Of a stretch of 9,079 nt of DNA, positions 1-5,928 are shown in pieces. The translations under genes and the position numbers were made by a program. The DNA comes from Cyanobacteriota bacterium (GTDB taxonomy: Bacteria > Cyanobacteriota > Cyanobacteriia > SKYG9). The stretch lies in NCBI GenBank assembly GCA_025054735.1, contig JANWZG010000137.1:1-9079 (forward strand). Reading direction: 5' to 3'. The notes under the pieces are model-generated. The model was not told the DNA's origin and did not search any database. It saw only the letters and a program-made list of their open reading frames with translations. How positions within the stretch are numbered: the stretch's first letter is position 1; each line of letters starts with the position of its first letter.

Positions 1-1203
1 TATCTTGGCTTGGGTCTGCTGGCTAGCCTTGTCTCTATCACCTTTACCCAGACAATCAAGCTAGCCCAATCCTGCTTTGGCGGACAAGTGGCACCCCTAA
101 CGTGGCTGGGTCAAATTCCTCGTGCTCTGCATCCAATCATGGGCGGCGCAGTAGTGGGCATCACTGCTCTAGGATTTCCTCAGATTATGGGGGTTGGCTA
201 TGAGACGATCGAGGCCATTCTCCGCGATGTGGAATTCTCTCTGCCGTTGCTAGTTATCTTGCTGGTCACGAAGCTAATTGTTACGGCGGTCAGCTCTGGC
301 AGTGGACTGGTGGGTGGCATCTATGCCCCAGCTCTTTTTCTGGGATCAGCCCTAGGGGCCTCCTACGGCAAGGTTTTACAGATCCTCTTGCCTGACAGTG
401 TTAGCATTGCTGCTCCCCCTGCCTATGCCATGGTTGGGATGGCTGCTGTCTTAGCAGGTAGTGTGCGTGCGCCTCTGACCTCAATCTTGCTACTGTTTGA
501 ACTCACCCGTGACTACCGCATTGTCTTGCCACTAATGGCGGCTGTGGGGCTGAGTGTATGGCTAGTGGACTACCTAAAACCCATGGCCACAGGGTTGAAT
601 TTGCAGCAGATGGGGGTTAATGTTGACCGTGACTACCGCCAAGAGTTGCTACACCAACTGCGTGTAGAGGAAGCCATGCAAGTTAACGTCCTGATACTGC
701 CACAAACCATGTCTATTGTGGAAGTGGGTCAAATCTTGCTGAGCTACCATGCCCATAGTGCCCTCGTGACTGATAGCCATGGTAGGCTGCGTGGCATTGT
801 GACTCTTCAAGATGTGGATCGTGCCCTCAGCCGAATTATCCAGACTACTGGTGCGCTAGCCAATTCCCCAGAAGCTCTGGTACCAGATTTGCCTGACCTG
901 GGCACTATTTGCACAACAGATGTGATCCATACATACCGGGATGAGTCCCTAGCGACTGCCCTTGACCGCATGGCATCGCGTGGGTTGCACCAACTGCCCG
1001 TTGTAGACCGCAGCAACCCTGACCGCATCGTGGGCTTACTTGACCACGACAACATCACCCTAACCTGTAGCCTAGCGGCAACTCGCCAAGGATTGCAAAC
1101 CTATCAACAGACTAGCTATCGGGGTGCGATCGTCACTCCTGTGACCAGTGCTGAACCTGTGATAGCTGTTAGCACCCAGCAATCATTACAAAACGCTAGC
1201 TAA
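1..1203 (+). CDS. ClC-type chloride channel/antiporter with CBS pair, 3' part
   Basis: Membrane protein that moves chloride, by channel or Cl-/H+ exchange. The frame is already open at base 1, so the N-terminal half, with the selectivity serine and GREGP gating loop, lies outside the window; 400 residues are visible. The GGIYAP anion-pathway motif is at 313-330 (E. coli ClC has GGIFAP). The stretch MAAVLAGSVRAPLTSILLLF around 439-498 is the highly conserved helix N-O region of the family. After the last membrane helix come two CBS domains, roughly 664-840 and 910-1080, which in this family bind adenine nucleotides and modulate gating. The protein ends in a polar tail rich in Gln, Ser and Thr. 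By ungapped comparison from memory with E. coli ClC, the pore tyrosine (Y445) is not present near 585-605. Family assignment is firm; channel versus exchanger cannot be decided from this part. Confidence 0.93.
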   Translation, partial: YLGLGLLASLVSITFTQTIKLAQSCFGGQVAPLTWLGQIPRALHPIMGGAVVGITALGFPQIMGVGYETIEAILRDVEFSLPLLVILLVTKLIVTAVSSGSGLVGGIYAPALFLGSALGASYGKVLQILLPDSVSIAAPPAYAMVGMAAVLAGSVRAPLTSILLLFELTRDYRIVLPLMAAVGLSVWLVDYLKPMATGLNLQQMGVNVDRDYRQELLHQLRVEEAMQVNVLILPQTMSIVEVGQILLSYHAHSALVTDSHGRLRGIVTLQDVDRALSRIIQTTGALANSPEALVPDLPDLGTICTTDVIHTYRDESLATALDRMASRGLHQLPVVDRSNPDRIVGLLDHDNITLTCSLAATRQGLQTYQQTSYRGAIVTPVTSAEPVIAVSTQQSLQNAS

Positions 1204-1384
1204 TTGCTGTTGTCTTCACCATAACCAAGTTTAAGAATAGTTTAATTTGAAATTCACCTGTGACATTGGCGCAGTTTTGAGCCAGAATACATAGGCTGTA
1301 GCGATCGTCTGTTAAACACCTGACGATTAAGCGCGTGCCAGCGTAGCCATAGCTATGTTTGCAAGCTAGGGAGTTTGGCCCCAA
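1196..1384 (-). CDS. doubtful 62-codon frame with perfect Shine-Dalgarno
   Basis: A minus-strand frame starting with TTG at 1384 and ending with TAG at 1198-1196, convergent with and overlapping the ClC stop by 8 bases. Its only strong support is AAGGAGGT (plus-strand 1389-1396), four bases before the TTG. The predicted peptide begins MGPNSLACKHSYGYAGTRL and has four cysteines, a hydrophobic patch near the C-terminus (KLFLNLVMV) and no family that I recognise. The other cyanobacterial-looking genes in the window mostly have weak Shine-Dalgarno sequences, so this perfect one is conspicuous but may be chance. It could also be a remnant of a longer gene or not coding at all. Confidence 0.25.
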   Translation of the reverse strand: MGPNSLACKHSYGYAGTRLIVRCLTDDRYSLCILAQNCANVTGEFQIKLFLNLVMVKTTAIS

Positions 1385-1404
1385 GTTGACCTCCTTAGAA
1401 TGAC

Positions 1405-1473
1405 GGCAATTCTGGCAATTCTATTGGCTGCCAGTCATTTAATGGCTGTTAGTTAATAGCTGTCAGTCACCAA
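1405..1473. repeat. short degenerate direct repeats
   Basis: GGCAATTCT occurs twice head to tail at 1405-1422. Directly after it, about 1425-1473, come three degenerate units of roughly 15-18 bases built on the pattern GGCTGnnAGTnA(n)TTAAT: one with TGGCTGCCAGTCATTTAA, one with TGGCTGTTAGTTAA and one with TAGCTGTCAGTCACCAA. The array is AT-rich and non-coding. It could be a product of replication slippage or a set of protein binding sites. Confidence 0.5.
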
Positions 1474-1762
1474 TTCATTCGCTAGCCAAGTCAGTTGCAT
1501 GATATTAGGAAATTCTTAAGGTTTTCTTTCGGAAAAATCAGCCTGATTGAGCAGTACTAGTGTGAACTTTGTTGCATCTTTCACAAGGCAAGCGCTAGAA
1601 CTGATAGCAGCTAGCAACGCAGTAGAATCCCTTGTCCATGATCTTTTGGCTTGGAGGCTACTGTCCATAACTTATTTTTAGATTGCCGGAAGAACCGCAA
1701 ATAGTCAGATTACAGCACAAAAAATTAACCTAGCTAAAAGGTTCAATTTTTAAATCTGGTGT

Positions 1763-1768
1763 TATACT
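1763..1768 (+). promoter_or_regulatory. possible -10 element (TATACT)
   Basis: TATACT matches the bacterial -10 consensus at five of six bases. No good -35 is seen at 16-18 bases upstream; TTCAAT at 1742-1747 is 15 bases away. If used, it would start a transcript with a leader of about 410 bases before sepF. Weak evidence. Confidence 0.2.
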
Positions 1769-2001
1769 ACTGACTCAATTCCAAGGCTAGTGATGGGTTA
1801 AATCCCGCTATGCTGGTGGTTTCTGTTCGCTGGTTAAGCTGTGGATTGAGTTACTGTCAAAGCAAGTAAGTTGTTTTTGGTGGTGGTTGTCTGTGTAGTT
1901 TGATTGTTGCGAATGGCAAAGGTAGGTTCTGCACCATAAAAATGGTATTGAACTTACCGGGTTGTGTGGTTAGAGTGTAGAGAAGATTCAATGCTAGCAA
2001 T

Positions 2002-2044
2002 CAATGTCCTTGGCAATGTCCTTAGGTGGTTTGTTAGCAATGTC
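2002..2044. repeat. CAATGTC direct repeats upstream of sepF
   Basis: CAATGTCCTT occurs at 2002-2011 and 2014-2023, and the shorter CAATGTC recurs at 2038-2044. The spacing of 12 and then 24 bases is a multiple of about one DNA turn, which would suit a repeated binding site on one face, but the assignment is only by pattern. Confidence 0.35.
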
Positions 2045-2080
2045 ATAAAAAACCTTGCGGATTTTCTGCAAGCCTCTAGA

Positions 2081-2086
2081 TAAAAT
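2081..2086 (+). promoter_or_regulatory. possible sepF -10 element (TAAAAT)
   Basis: TAAAAT matches TATAAT at five of six positions and lies about 105 bases before the sepF start. TTGCGG at 2055-2060 could be a -35, but is 20 bases away from TAAAAT; it is 17 bases from the overlapping and poorer TAGATA at 2078-2083. Weak evidence. Confidence 0.25.
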
Positions 2087-2178
2087 CATGGTTCTTAGCA
2101 ACACCCATAATCCTGCCCGCTGAGGCAATGGATAGTGGTTCTTTAAAGAGCCTTGTTTAGTTAACCCCTAGCAGTGAT

Positions 2179-2182
2179 GGAG
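2179..2182 (+). promoter_or_regulatory. sepF ribosome binding site
   Basis: GGAG ends 8 bases before the GTG start codon and supports GTG as the true start of sepF. Confidence 0.6.
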
Positions 2183-2190
2183 CATAGGCA

Positions 2191-2814
2191 GTGAGTAGTA
2201 TCTTCACCAAGTTACGTGACTTTGTGGGTCTAAATGACCCAGTTGATTACGAAGAGTATGAGTATGAGGAAGCTCCTGAAGCAGACGAATATCAGGAACT
2301 CTATCGTGAGCAACATCCCCAGAAGCCCCCAGCACCAGCAGCTATGCCTGAGGAAGATAGCCGGGTTCGTCGTCGTTTGCGGGAGCGTTCTCCCTTGACC
2401 GCCAGTGAAGTTGGAATGTTAGGTGGAAATGGATCTATGAGTAATGTAATTGGGATGCCTGGTTCGGTGAATGGGATTTCTGAGGTGGTGGTGATGGAGC
2501 CACGATCGTTTGAAGAAATGCCCCAAGCGATTCAAGCTCTGCGAGAGCGCAAGTCAGTAGTCTTGAACCTAAACGTTATGGATCCTGATCAGGCCCAGCG
2601 CGCCGTTGATTTTGTTGCAGGTGGCACCTATGCGATCGACGGTCACCAAGAGCGTATTGGCGAGAGCATTTTCCTGTTTACTCCAAGCTGTGTGCAGGTC
2701 ACCACTCAGGCAGGTGTCAGCCACGAAGCACCTCAGCCAGCCCGGACTCCTACCCGCCCTGCTACAGCTCCAACCCCTGCCTGGACCACAGAACCATCAG
2801 CGCGGATGGCATAG
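2191..2814 (+). CDS. sepF: SepF (Cdv2/YlmF) cell-division protein
   Basis: SepF anchors FtsZ filaments to the membrane and is essential or important for septum formation in cyanobacteria, which lack FtsA. The 207-residue product starts with the amphipathic stretch SSIFTKLRDFVGL, the usual membrane-binding N-terminus, followed by an acidic Tyr/Glu-rich segment (residues about 17-40), a Pro-rich linker, the conserved NVIGMPGSVNGISEVVVMEP entry and the SepF core at about 97-172 (RSFEEMPQAIQALRERKSVV, DPDQAQRAVDFVAG, GGTYAIDGHQERIGESIFLF). The C-terminal tail is Ala/Pro/Thr-rich and probably disordered. GTG at 2191 is chosen because the membrane-targeting helix begins there and GGAG at 2179-2182 sits 8 bases upstream. 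proC follows in the same direction, 91 bases from this stop to its ATG, with a terminator-like hairpin in between. Confidence 0.97.
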   Translation: MSSIFTKLRDFVGLNDPVDYEEYEYEEAPEADEYQELYREQHPQKPPAPAAMPEEDSRVRRRLRERSPLTASEVGMLGGNGSMSNVIGMPGSVNGISEVVVMEPRSFEEMPQAIQALRERKSVVLNLNVMDPDQAQRAVDFVAGGTYAIDGHQERIGESIFLFTPSCVQVTTQAGVSHEAPQPARTPTRPATAPTPAWTTEPSARMA

Positions 2815-2842
2815 GCTCATCAAATTGCTCAATATACCCTGC

Positions 2843-2893
2843 TCTCTGGCACAATAGTTACCTCACAGGTTGTTGGAGCCAGAGATTTTTTTT
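2843..2893 (+). terminator. hairpin plus T8 in the sepF-proC gap
   Basis: TCTCTGGC (2843-2850) pairs perfectly with GCCAGAGA (2878-2885), and eight T residues (2886-2893) follow at once, as in an intrinsic terminator. Within the 27-base loop a small inner hairpin is possible: ACCT (2860-2863) with AGGT (2867-2870), and ACAA (2851-2854) with TTGT (2870-2873) overlaps it as an alternative. The element could end the sepF transcript, or act as an attenuator in a sepF-proC transcript, because the proC ribosome binding site begins directly after the T run. Confidence 0.55.
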
Positions 2894-2898
2894 GAGGT
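2894..2898 (+). promoter_or_regulatory. proC ribosome binding site, complementary to upstream loop
   Basis: GAGGT lies 7 bases before ATG at 2906 and decides the start of proC. The seven bases TGAGGTA (2893-2899) are perfectly complementary to TACCTCA (2859-2865) in the loop of the preceding hairpin, so an alternative fold could cover this site. Confidence 0.75.
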
Positions 2899-2905
2899 AT
2901 ACCCT

Positions 2906-3727
2906 ATGGTCAAACAGCTAGCACTCATTGGTGGGGGCGTTATGGGAGAGGCACTACTGTCAGGCTGGCTAGCGCAGAACGTGGTGCAGCCTACAGCAGT
3001 ATGGGTCAGTGATCCCCTAGCAGCGCGCCGTCATGAGTTAGCAACTCGATACCAAGTGCACGTGACGGATGACAATCGAGCAGCCATTACTGATGCAGCG
3101 ATCATCTTCCTGGCTATCAAGCCCCAACTGTTTGCAGCCGTAGGTGCAGAGTTAGCGCCAGTAGTAGCGGCTGTGCCAGTCGCTCAAAAGCCGTTGGTTG
3201 TTTCAATTTTGGCAGGCACCCCCCTACACAAGCTAGAAGCTGCGTTTCCCGACTGTCCTGTGATTAGAGCCATGCCAAATACTCCAGCAACCGTGGGGGC
3301 AGGCATGACAGCGATCGCGGCTGGCCGCTGGGCAACACCTGACCATAGCCAACAAGCCCACCATTTGTTAACAGCCGCTGGCGATGTAGTTGAGGTGCCA
3401 GAATCCCTTATGGATGCAGTGACTGGTCTTTCTGGGTCTGGCCCCGCCTATGTAGCGTTACTGGTGGAAAGTCTAGCAGACGGCGGAGTGGCGGCTGGGT
3501 TACCGCGGGCGATCGCCGCTAGGCTAGCCCTACAAACCGTCATGGGAACTGCCCAACTACTGCACCAATCTGGAATGCACCCAGCAGAGCTGAAGGATCG
3601 GGTTGCCAGTCCCGGTGGTACCACGATCGCAGGCATTCTGGCCCTGGAACAAGCAGGGTTTCGCTCTGCCCTGATGCAGGCAGTAATGGCAGCAACCGAG
3701 CGATCTAAAGCCCTGGGACAGTACTAG
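2906..3727 (+). CDS. proC: pyrroline-5-carboxylate reductase
   Basis: Cytosolic enzyme that reduces 1-pyrroline-5-carboxylate to L-proline with NAD(P)H, the last step of proline synthesis. The 273-residue product has the usual family length. Residues 5-14 form the nucleotide-binding strand and GGGVMG loop; AIKPQ at 70-74 and RAMPNTPA at 121-128 are family motifs; TGLSGSGPAY at 173-182 and the signature DRVASPGGTTIAG at 231-243 form the C-terminal dimer and substrate-binding domain. ATG at 2906 is chosen because GAGGT is well placed before it and the Rossmann strand starts three residues later. An upstream in-frame TTG at 2870 would read through the terminator-like hairpin and add 12 unlikely residues. 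Sits directly after sepF, a common cyanobacterial order. Confidence 0.98.
   Translation: MVKQLALIGGGVMGEALLSGWLAQNVVQPTAVWVSDPLAARRHELATRYQVHVTDDNRAAITDAAIIFLAIKPQLFAAVGAELAPVVAAVPVAQKPLVVSILAGTPLHKLEAAFPDCPVIRAMPNTPATVGAGMTAIAAGRWATPDHSQQAHHLLTAAGDVVEVPESLMDAVTGLSGSGPAYVALLVESLADGGVAAGLPRAIAARLALQTVMGTAQLLHQSGMHPAELKDRVASPGGTTIAGILALEQAGFRSALMQAVMAATERSKALGQY
3311..3318. repeat. HIP1 octamers (GCGATCGC)
   Basis: Exact GCGATCGC palindromes occur at 3311-3318, 3509-3516, 5654-5661, 5803-5810 and 8602-8609. This octamer is greatly over-represented in many cyanobacterial genomes and supports the taxonomic assignment. Two lie in proC, one in the DUF4126 gene and two in the decayed region. Confidence 0.9.
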
Positions 3728-3856
3728 GACAGTAATAGTCCGGTGACTCTACAACCCATAGGACGACATTAGTCCCACATTGCAGGGAGATGATGAGAAC
3801 TAACCTCTCTCTTCAGCAGCAGCTAATAAACCCTTGCTTTACCACCGATATCTCTG

Positions 3857-3878
3857 TACCCCCACTGCAAGGGGGGTA
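3857..3878. terminator. G/C hairpin, possible terminator or dispersed repeat
   Basis: TACCCCC (3857-3863) pairs with GGGGGTA (3872-3878) across an 8-base loop. No clear T run follows on either strand, so a role as intrinsic terminator is uncertain. A short C/G palindrome of this type could equally be a dispersed intergenic repeat. Confidence 0.35.
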
Positions 3879-3983
3879 TGGGGCGTTTCTGCATCAGCTT
3901 AATTCTCGCCCCGCAATGCCTACACATGCTTCACCACGCTAGGCAATCAGCGCAATAAACACCTGCGCCAAAAGATCATCTAC

Positions 3984-4005
3984 TGAATAGATCATGAATA
4001 GATCA
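3984..4005. repeat. 11-base tandem repeat (TGAATAGATCA x2)
   Basis: Two exact head-to-tail copies of TGAATAGATCA. A third AGATCA occurs just upstream at about 3973-3978. Probably a slippage product in non-coding DNA. Confidence 0.6.
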
Positions 4006-4052
4006 CTCTGTAGTCCCCGATGCGATAGCGCTAATAACCCTGCAAATCTCCC

Positions 4053-5066
4053 TTAAGCGCTTTGTCCAGTTGTAATTTTATCGAGGTGCCACTTGAGTAA
4101 TTTTAGTTCGCGCAAATAGCGCCGTAGGCAAGCTGCACCTTGCAGTCCCAATAGGATGAGTAACTGGATCTCATAATCCCTCAGGAAAGGCAATCCTAGA
4201 TTGATTGCACTTGTGCCGACAAATATGATAATGCTGTCCAAACGCAGTTCCCTAAAATTGCTCGCTAAATCGGGACGCTTGAGGAAGGTAGCTAGCATTA
4301 CCAAGTAGGTGAGAAAAGTAAGCTGACCTGCAAAAATTACGCCCCCAATGGGTAGGTTCAGCCAAGAAGCCTCTCTGAGAATAGCCTGCAGGACGATCAG
4401 AACCAAACTAATTCCCTGTAACCACGCCGTAGCCACAATCCACTGTCTACCTAAATTGCAATCAGGGGTTTGCAAGCAAAACCATACCCCCCTAAGTTGC
4501 ATTGCCAAGCTGATCCCAAGACAGAGCACGATAGGCGTGAAGAACCCTAACAGACTGAAGGTGAAGATGCCCGAAAATATGCCTATCACAAAAGCGATCG
4601 GCAAGAAGCAGGAGACCACTATGCCCGTTCTCACCAGCCCAATCCCTTCTTTAGTTCCTGTGAACCTACGATCCAAGTGGTTTGGCGGGTCTAGCCGGTA
4701 AAACTTGCGATTTTTGAGTAGGATTCGATTGTGACACTTATGGCAATCCATGCCTGTAGATACGTAGGGAGACTCTACCCTCAACGGAAAGTTAGGCAAG
4801 GTAGGTGTTCCACAGTAAGGGCATTCGCCAGCAAAAGTACCAGACTGAGCCGAATACTGCTTGATGTGGAGAATGAAAAGCAGTATGCTGAACGCACCAA
4901 GAGCCTGAATAAATTTGCCCAAGCCGATGAAAGAGGAACCAGCAAAAAGCGGAAGGACAGTACCGAAAACCAAACAGCCAATACAAGTGCCTACCACAGA
5001 CACAATTTCGCTACTACTAGTTGCCTCGAACCGAGCATTCTTAAAAATTGATCCTGAGCTTGACAT
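4053..5066 (-). CDS. multi-pass membrane protein with CxxC zinc-knuckle, function unknown
   Basis: Unrecognised 337-residue protein. Two hydrophobic segments (about residues 22-45 and 47-67) are followed by a polar loop with C82-x2-C85 (ECPYCG) and C108-x2-C111 (DCHKCH), the spacing of a zinc ribbon or rubredoxin-like knuckle. The remaining part has about five or six more hydrophobic segments (roughly 147-168, 170-190, 208-229, 239-262, 277-293, 299-313) and a basic, Leu-rich tail (RRYLRELKLLKWHLDK). The codon pattern is open throughout and the alternation of loops and helices is protein-like. ATG at 5066 has no good Shine-Dalgarno; AGAG lies about 19 bases upstream. The gene stands alone: convergent with proC downstream and preceded by a decayed region. 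It could be a redox, metal-binding or membrane scaffold protein; none of these is shown. Confidence 0.75.
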   Translation of the reverse strand: MSSSGSIFKNARFEATSSSEIVSVVGTCIGCLVFGTVLPLFAGSSFIGLGKFIQALGAFSILLFILHIKQYSAQSGTFAGECPYCGTPTLPNFPLRVESPYVSTGMDCHKCHNRILLKNRKFYRLDPPNHLDRRFTGTKEGIGLVRTGIVVSCFLPIAFVIGIFSGIFTFSLLGFFTPIVLCLGISLAMQLRGVWFCLQTPDCNLGRQWIVATAWLQGISLVLIVLQAILREASWLNLPIGGVIFAGQLTFLTYLVMLATFLKRPDLASNFRELRLDSIIIFVGTSAINLGLPFLRDYEIQLLILLGLQGAACLRRYLRELKLLKWHLDKITTGQSA

Positions 5067-5102
5067 GGAATTACTGCTTATCTCTAGAACTTTGTCGCAA
5101 AG

Positions 5103-5369
5103 CTAGCACAAGGTCAGATGCAGCAACTGATGGTGACTTATTAAGTTGACGTTAGGCAACTCACCCAACCCAAAACTGTCATATCCCCGCCGACTAGTTA
5201 CATAAGGCTCCCCTTTCCCAATCAAAAACCCTCTACTAGGGCTAACAACATACTGGTTCGGGTCAACGGCAGCAGATGCCTAGAGCTTAGCACCAGTAGC
5301 TCTCAACCGTCCACTACATTTGAACTGTTGGGCTGCTGCAAATGCCACTAATTTTTGCCGATGCTCGAA
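5103..5369 (-). pseudogene. degenerate protein-like frame, product unknown
   Basis: On the minus strand the frame running from 5369 to the TAG at 5103-5105 is broken only by one TAG at 5280-5282. Before that stop it reads EHRQKLVAFAAAQQF and onward to ATGAKL; after it come VDPNQYVVSP, GKGEPYVTSRRGYDSFGLGE and LPNVNL. The balanced, low-bias composition looks like former coding sequence, but I cannot assign a family. It follows the HepT-like fragment in the same frame, after that fragment's stop, and ends just before the membrane-protein gene. The call rests on appearance only; a chance open stretch of 59 codons is possible. Confidence 0.3.
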
Positions 5370-5522
5370 TTATGGAGATGCTTGTTTAAGCATTAGCCTA
5401 ATCTCAATATCAAATGTAGGGATTTTATTGACTACAACATCCCGAACAATGTCATAGTCAACACTAAAGTAGCCATGAATTGATCAATCAAGCATCCCAG
5501 CTATAGAGTTTCGTGCCAAAAT
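5370..5522 (-). pseudogene. HepT-like (DUF86) toxin fragment with in-frame stop
   Basis: The C-terminal part of a HepT/DUF86 RNase-family toxin is readable on the minus strand. After SIAGMLD comes a TGA (5484-5486), then SIHGYFSVDYDIVRDVVVNK and IPTFDIEIRLMLK to TAA at 5370-5372. Intact relatives read like GMRDKLIHGYFSVDYDIVWD: the family RX4-6HxY motif. Compared with that, the arginine is now Leu, the next lysine codon is a stop, and the Trp after DIV is Arg. The N-terminal two thirds of the family (about 110 residues) are not visible upstream, and no MntA-type nucleotidyltransferase partner is seen. It therefore appears to be a dead remnant of a toxin-antitoxin module. Confidence 0.6.
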
Positions 5523-5667
5523 CCCATGAATATTGCCACTGGTAAGCAATGCTGTCAGAGTTCGTGCAATTGAAGAAGAGTTAGACGGAGGTATAGTTCT
5601 TCCTGCTATAGGGCTGAGAAATCTTGTAGATCTAACATGCGGGTTGTACTAGCGCGATCGCCATCAC

Positions 5668-5705
5668 TGTAGGTTAGGTTGAGGCTTTGCGAAATCCAAC
5701 CTACA
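5668..5705. repeat. palindromic hairpin of dispersed-repeat type
   Basis: TGTAGGTT at 5668-5675 pairs with AACCTACA at 5698-5705, and the stem continues inward (AGGTT against AATCC) with one mismatch and one G-T pair, leaving a loop of about 12 bases around GAGGCTTTGCGA. Elements of the type TGTAGGTTGGGTTGA...AACCCAACCTAC are widespread between genes in filamentous cyanobacteria. This copy fits that pattern; the dispersed nature cannot be shown from one window. Confidence 0.6.
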
Positions 5706-5878
5706 AGAGCTGAGCCATACCAATGACAACGATCGCCCTCACGCCTTGCCAAAGGAGAACAAGCCATCTGACAACGACGGTTTCGGCAACACCAGATTCG
5801 AGGCGATCGCGACAGTGTTCAGATGTTGCCCCAATTGCCCGCAACGCTGCCACGATCGAGTGCTGTACCCTGTCCTAT

Positions 5879-5928
5879 AGGTTTTACTAAACTATAAGTC
5901 AAGCAGGTTTTACTGAACCATAATCAGC
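5879..5928. repeat. imperfect ~25-base tandem repeat before the small gene
   Basis: AGGTTTTACTAAACTATAAG (unit 5879-5904) is followed directly by AGGTTTTACTGAACCATAAT (unit 5905-5928). Each unit carries a -10-like hexamer (TATAAG, CATAAT). The array ends about 25 bases before the start of the 69-residue gene, so it may hold duplicated promoter or operator sequence. Confidence 0.65.
5919..5924 (+). promoter_or_regulatory. possible -10 element (CATAAT) for the small gene
   Basis: CATAAT matches the -10 consensus at five of six bases, 29 bases before ATG at 5954. No good -35 is seen at the right distance (AAGTCA at 5896-5901). It lies in the second unit of the tandem repeat. Confidence 0.3.

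Larger units (their letters stand above)
1204..2190. other. long intergenic region before sepF
   Basis: Nearly 1 kb in which I see no convincing gene apart from the doubtful minus-strand frame at its left end. The plus strand from about 1800 to 1980 is unusually rich in G and T. The region holds short direct repeats (1405-1422, 1425-1473, 2002-2044) and promoter-like hexamers (1763-1768, 2081-2086). In many cyanobacteria pipX and pipY (a YggS-family PLP protein) lie directly upstream of sepF; I see no trace of either here. It may contain a long sepF 5' leader or a small RNA, but no known RNA family was recognised by eye. Confidence 0.5.
3728..4052. other. convergent intergenic region, proC to membrane-protein gene
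   Basis: No coding frame of note. It lies between the stop codons of two convergent genes and contains a G/C hairpin (3857-3878) and a tandem 11-base repeat (3984-4005). I see nothing else that I can support. Confidence 0.6.

Noticed and set aside
807..1058. Minus-strand 83-codon frame inside the ClC gene
   Set aside because: Shadow of the CBS region; Arg/Ser-rich composition and no start signal.
1389..1396. ACCTCCTT as the 3' end of a 16S rRNA gene
   Set aside because: The neighbouring bases do not match the conserved 16S 3' region; only the core octamer is shared.
1561..1585. TGTGA...TCACA as a CRP-type site
   Set aside because: The half-sites are 15 bases apart instead of 6, so it does not fit the known CRP/SYCRP1 site.
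2606..2857. Second plus-strand frame overlapping the sepF 3' end
   Set aside because: Out-of-frame shadow of the conserved SepF core; runs into the intergenic hairpin.
2870..2905. Upstream in-frame TTG as start of proC
   Set aside because: It would translate the terminator-like hairpin and T run; ATG 2906 has a well-placed GAGGT and matches the family's N-terminus.
4348..5051. Plus-strand frames opposite the membrane-protein gene
   Set aside because: Basic, Lys/Thr/Arg-rich shadow products; the opposite strand has a long, hydrophobic, structured protein.
5704..5874. Minus-strand 57-codon open frame with protein-like pieces
   Set aside because: No start signal and no recognisable family; open length is within what chance and HIP1-rich sequence can give.
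5723..5890. Plus-strand 55-codon frame (MTTIALTPCQ...)
   Set aside because: Composition is unlike a folded protein (Thr/Arg/Cys-rich), no ribosome binding site, and it crosses into the tandem repeat.
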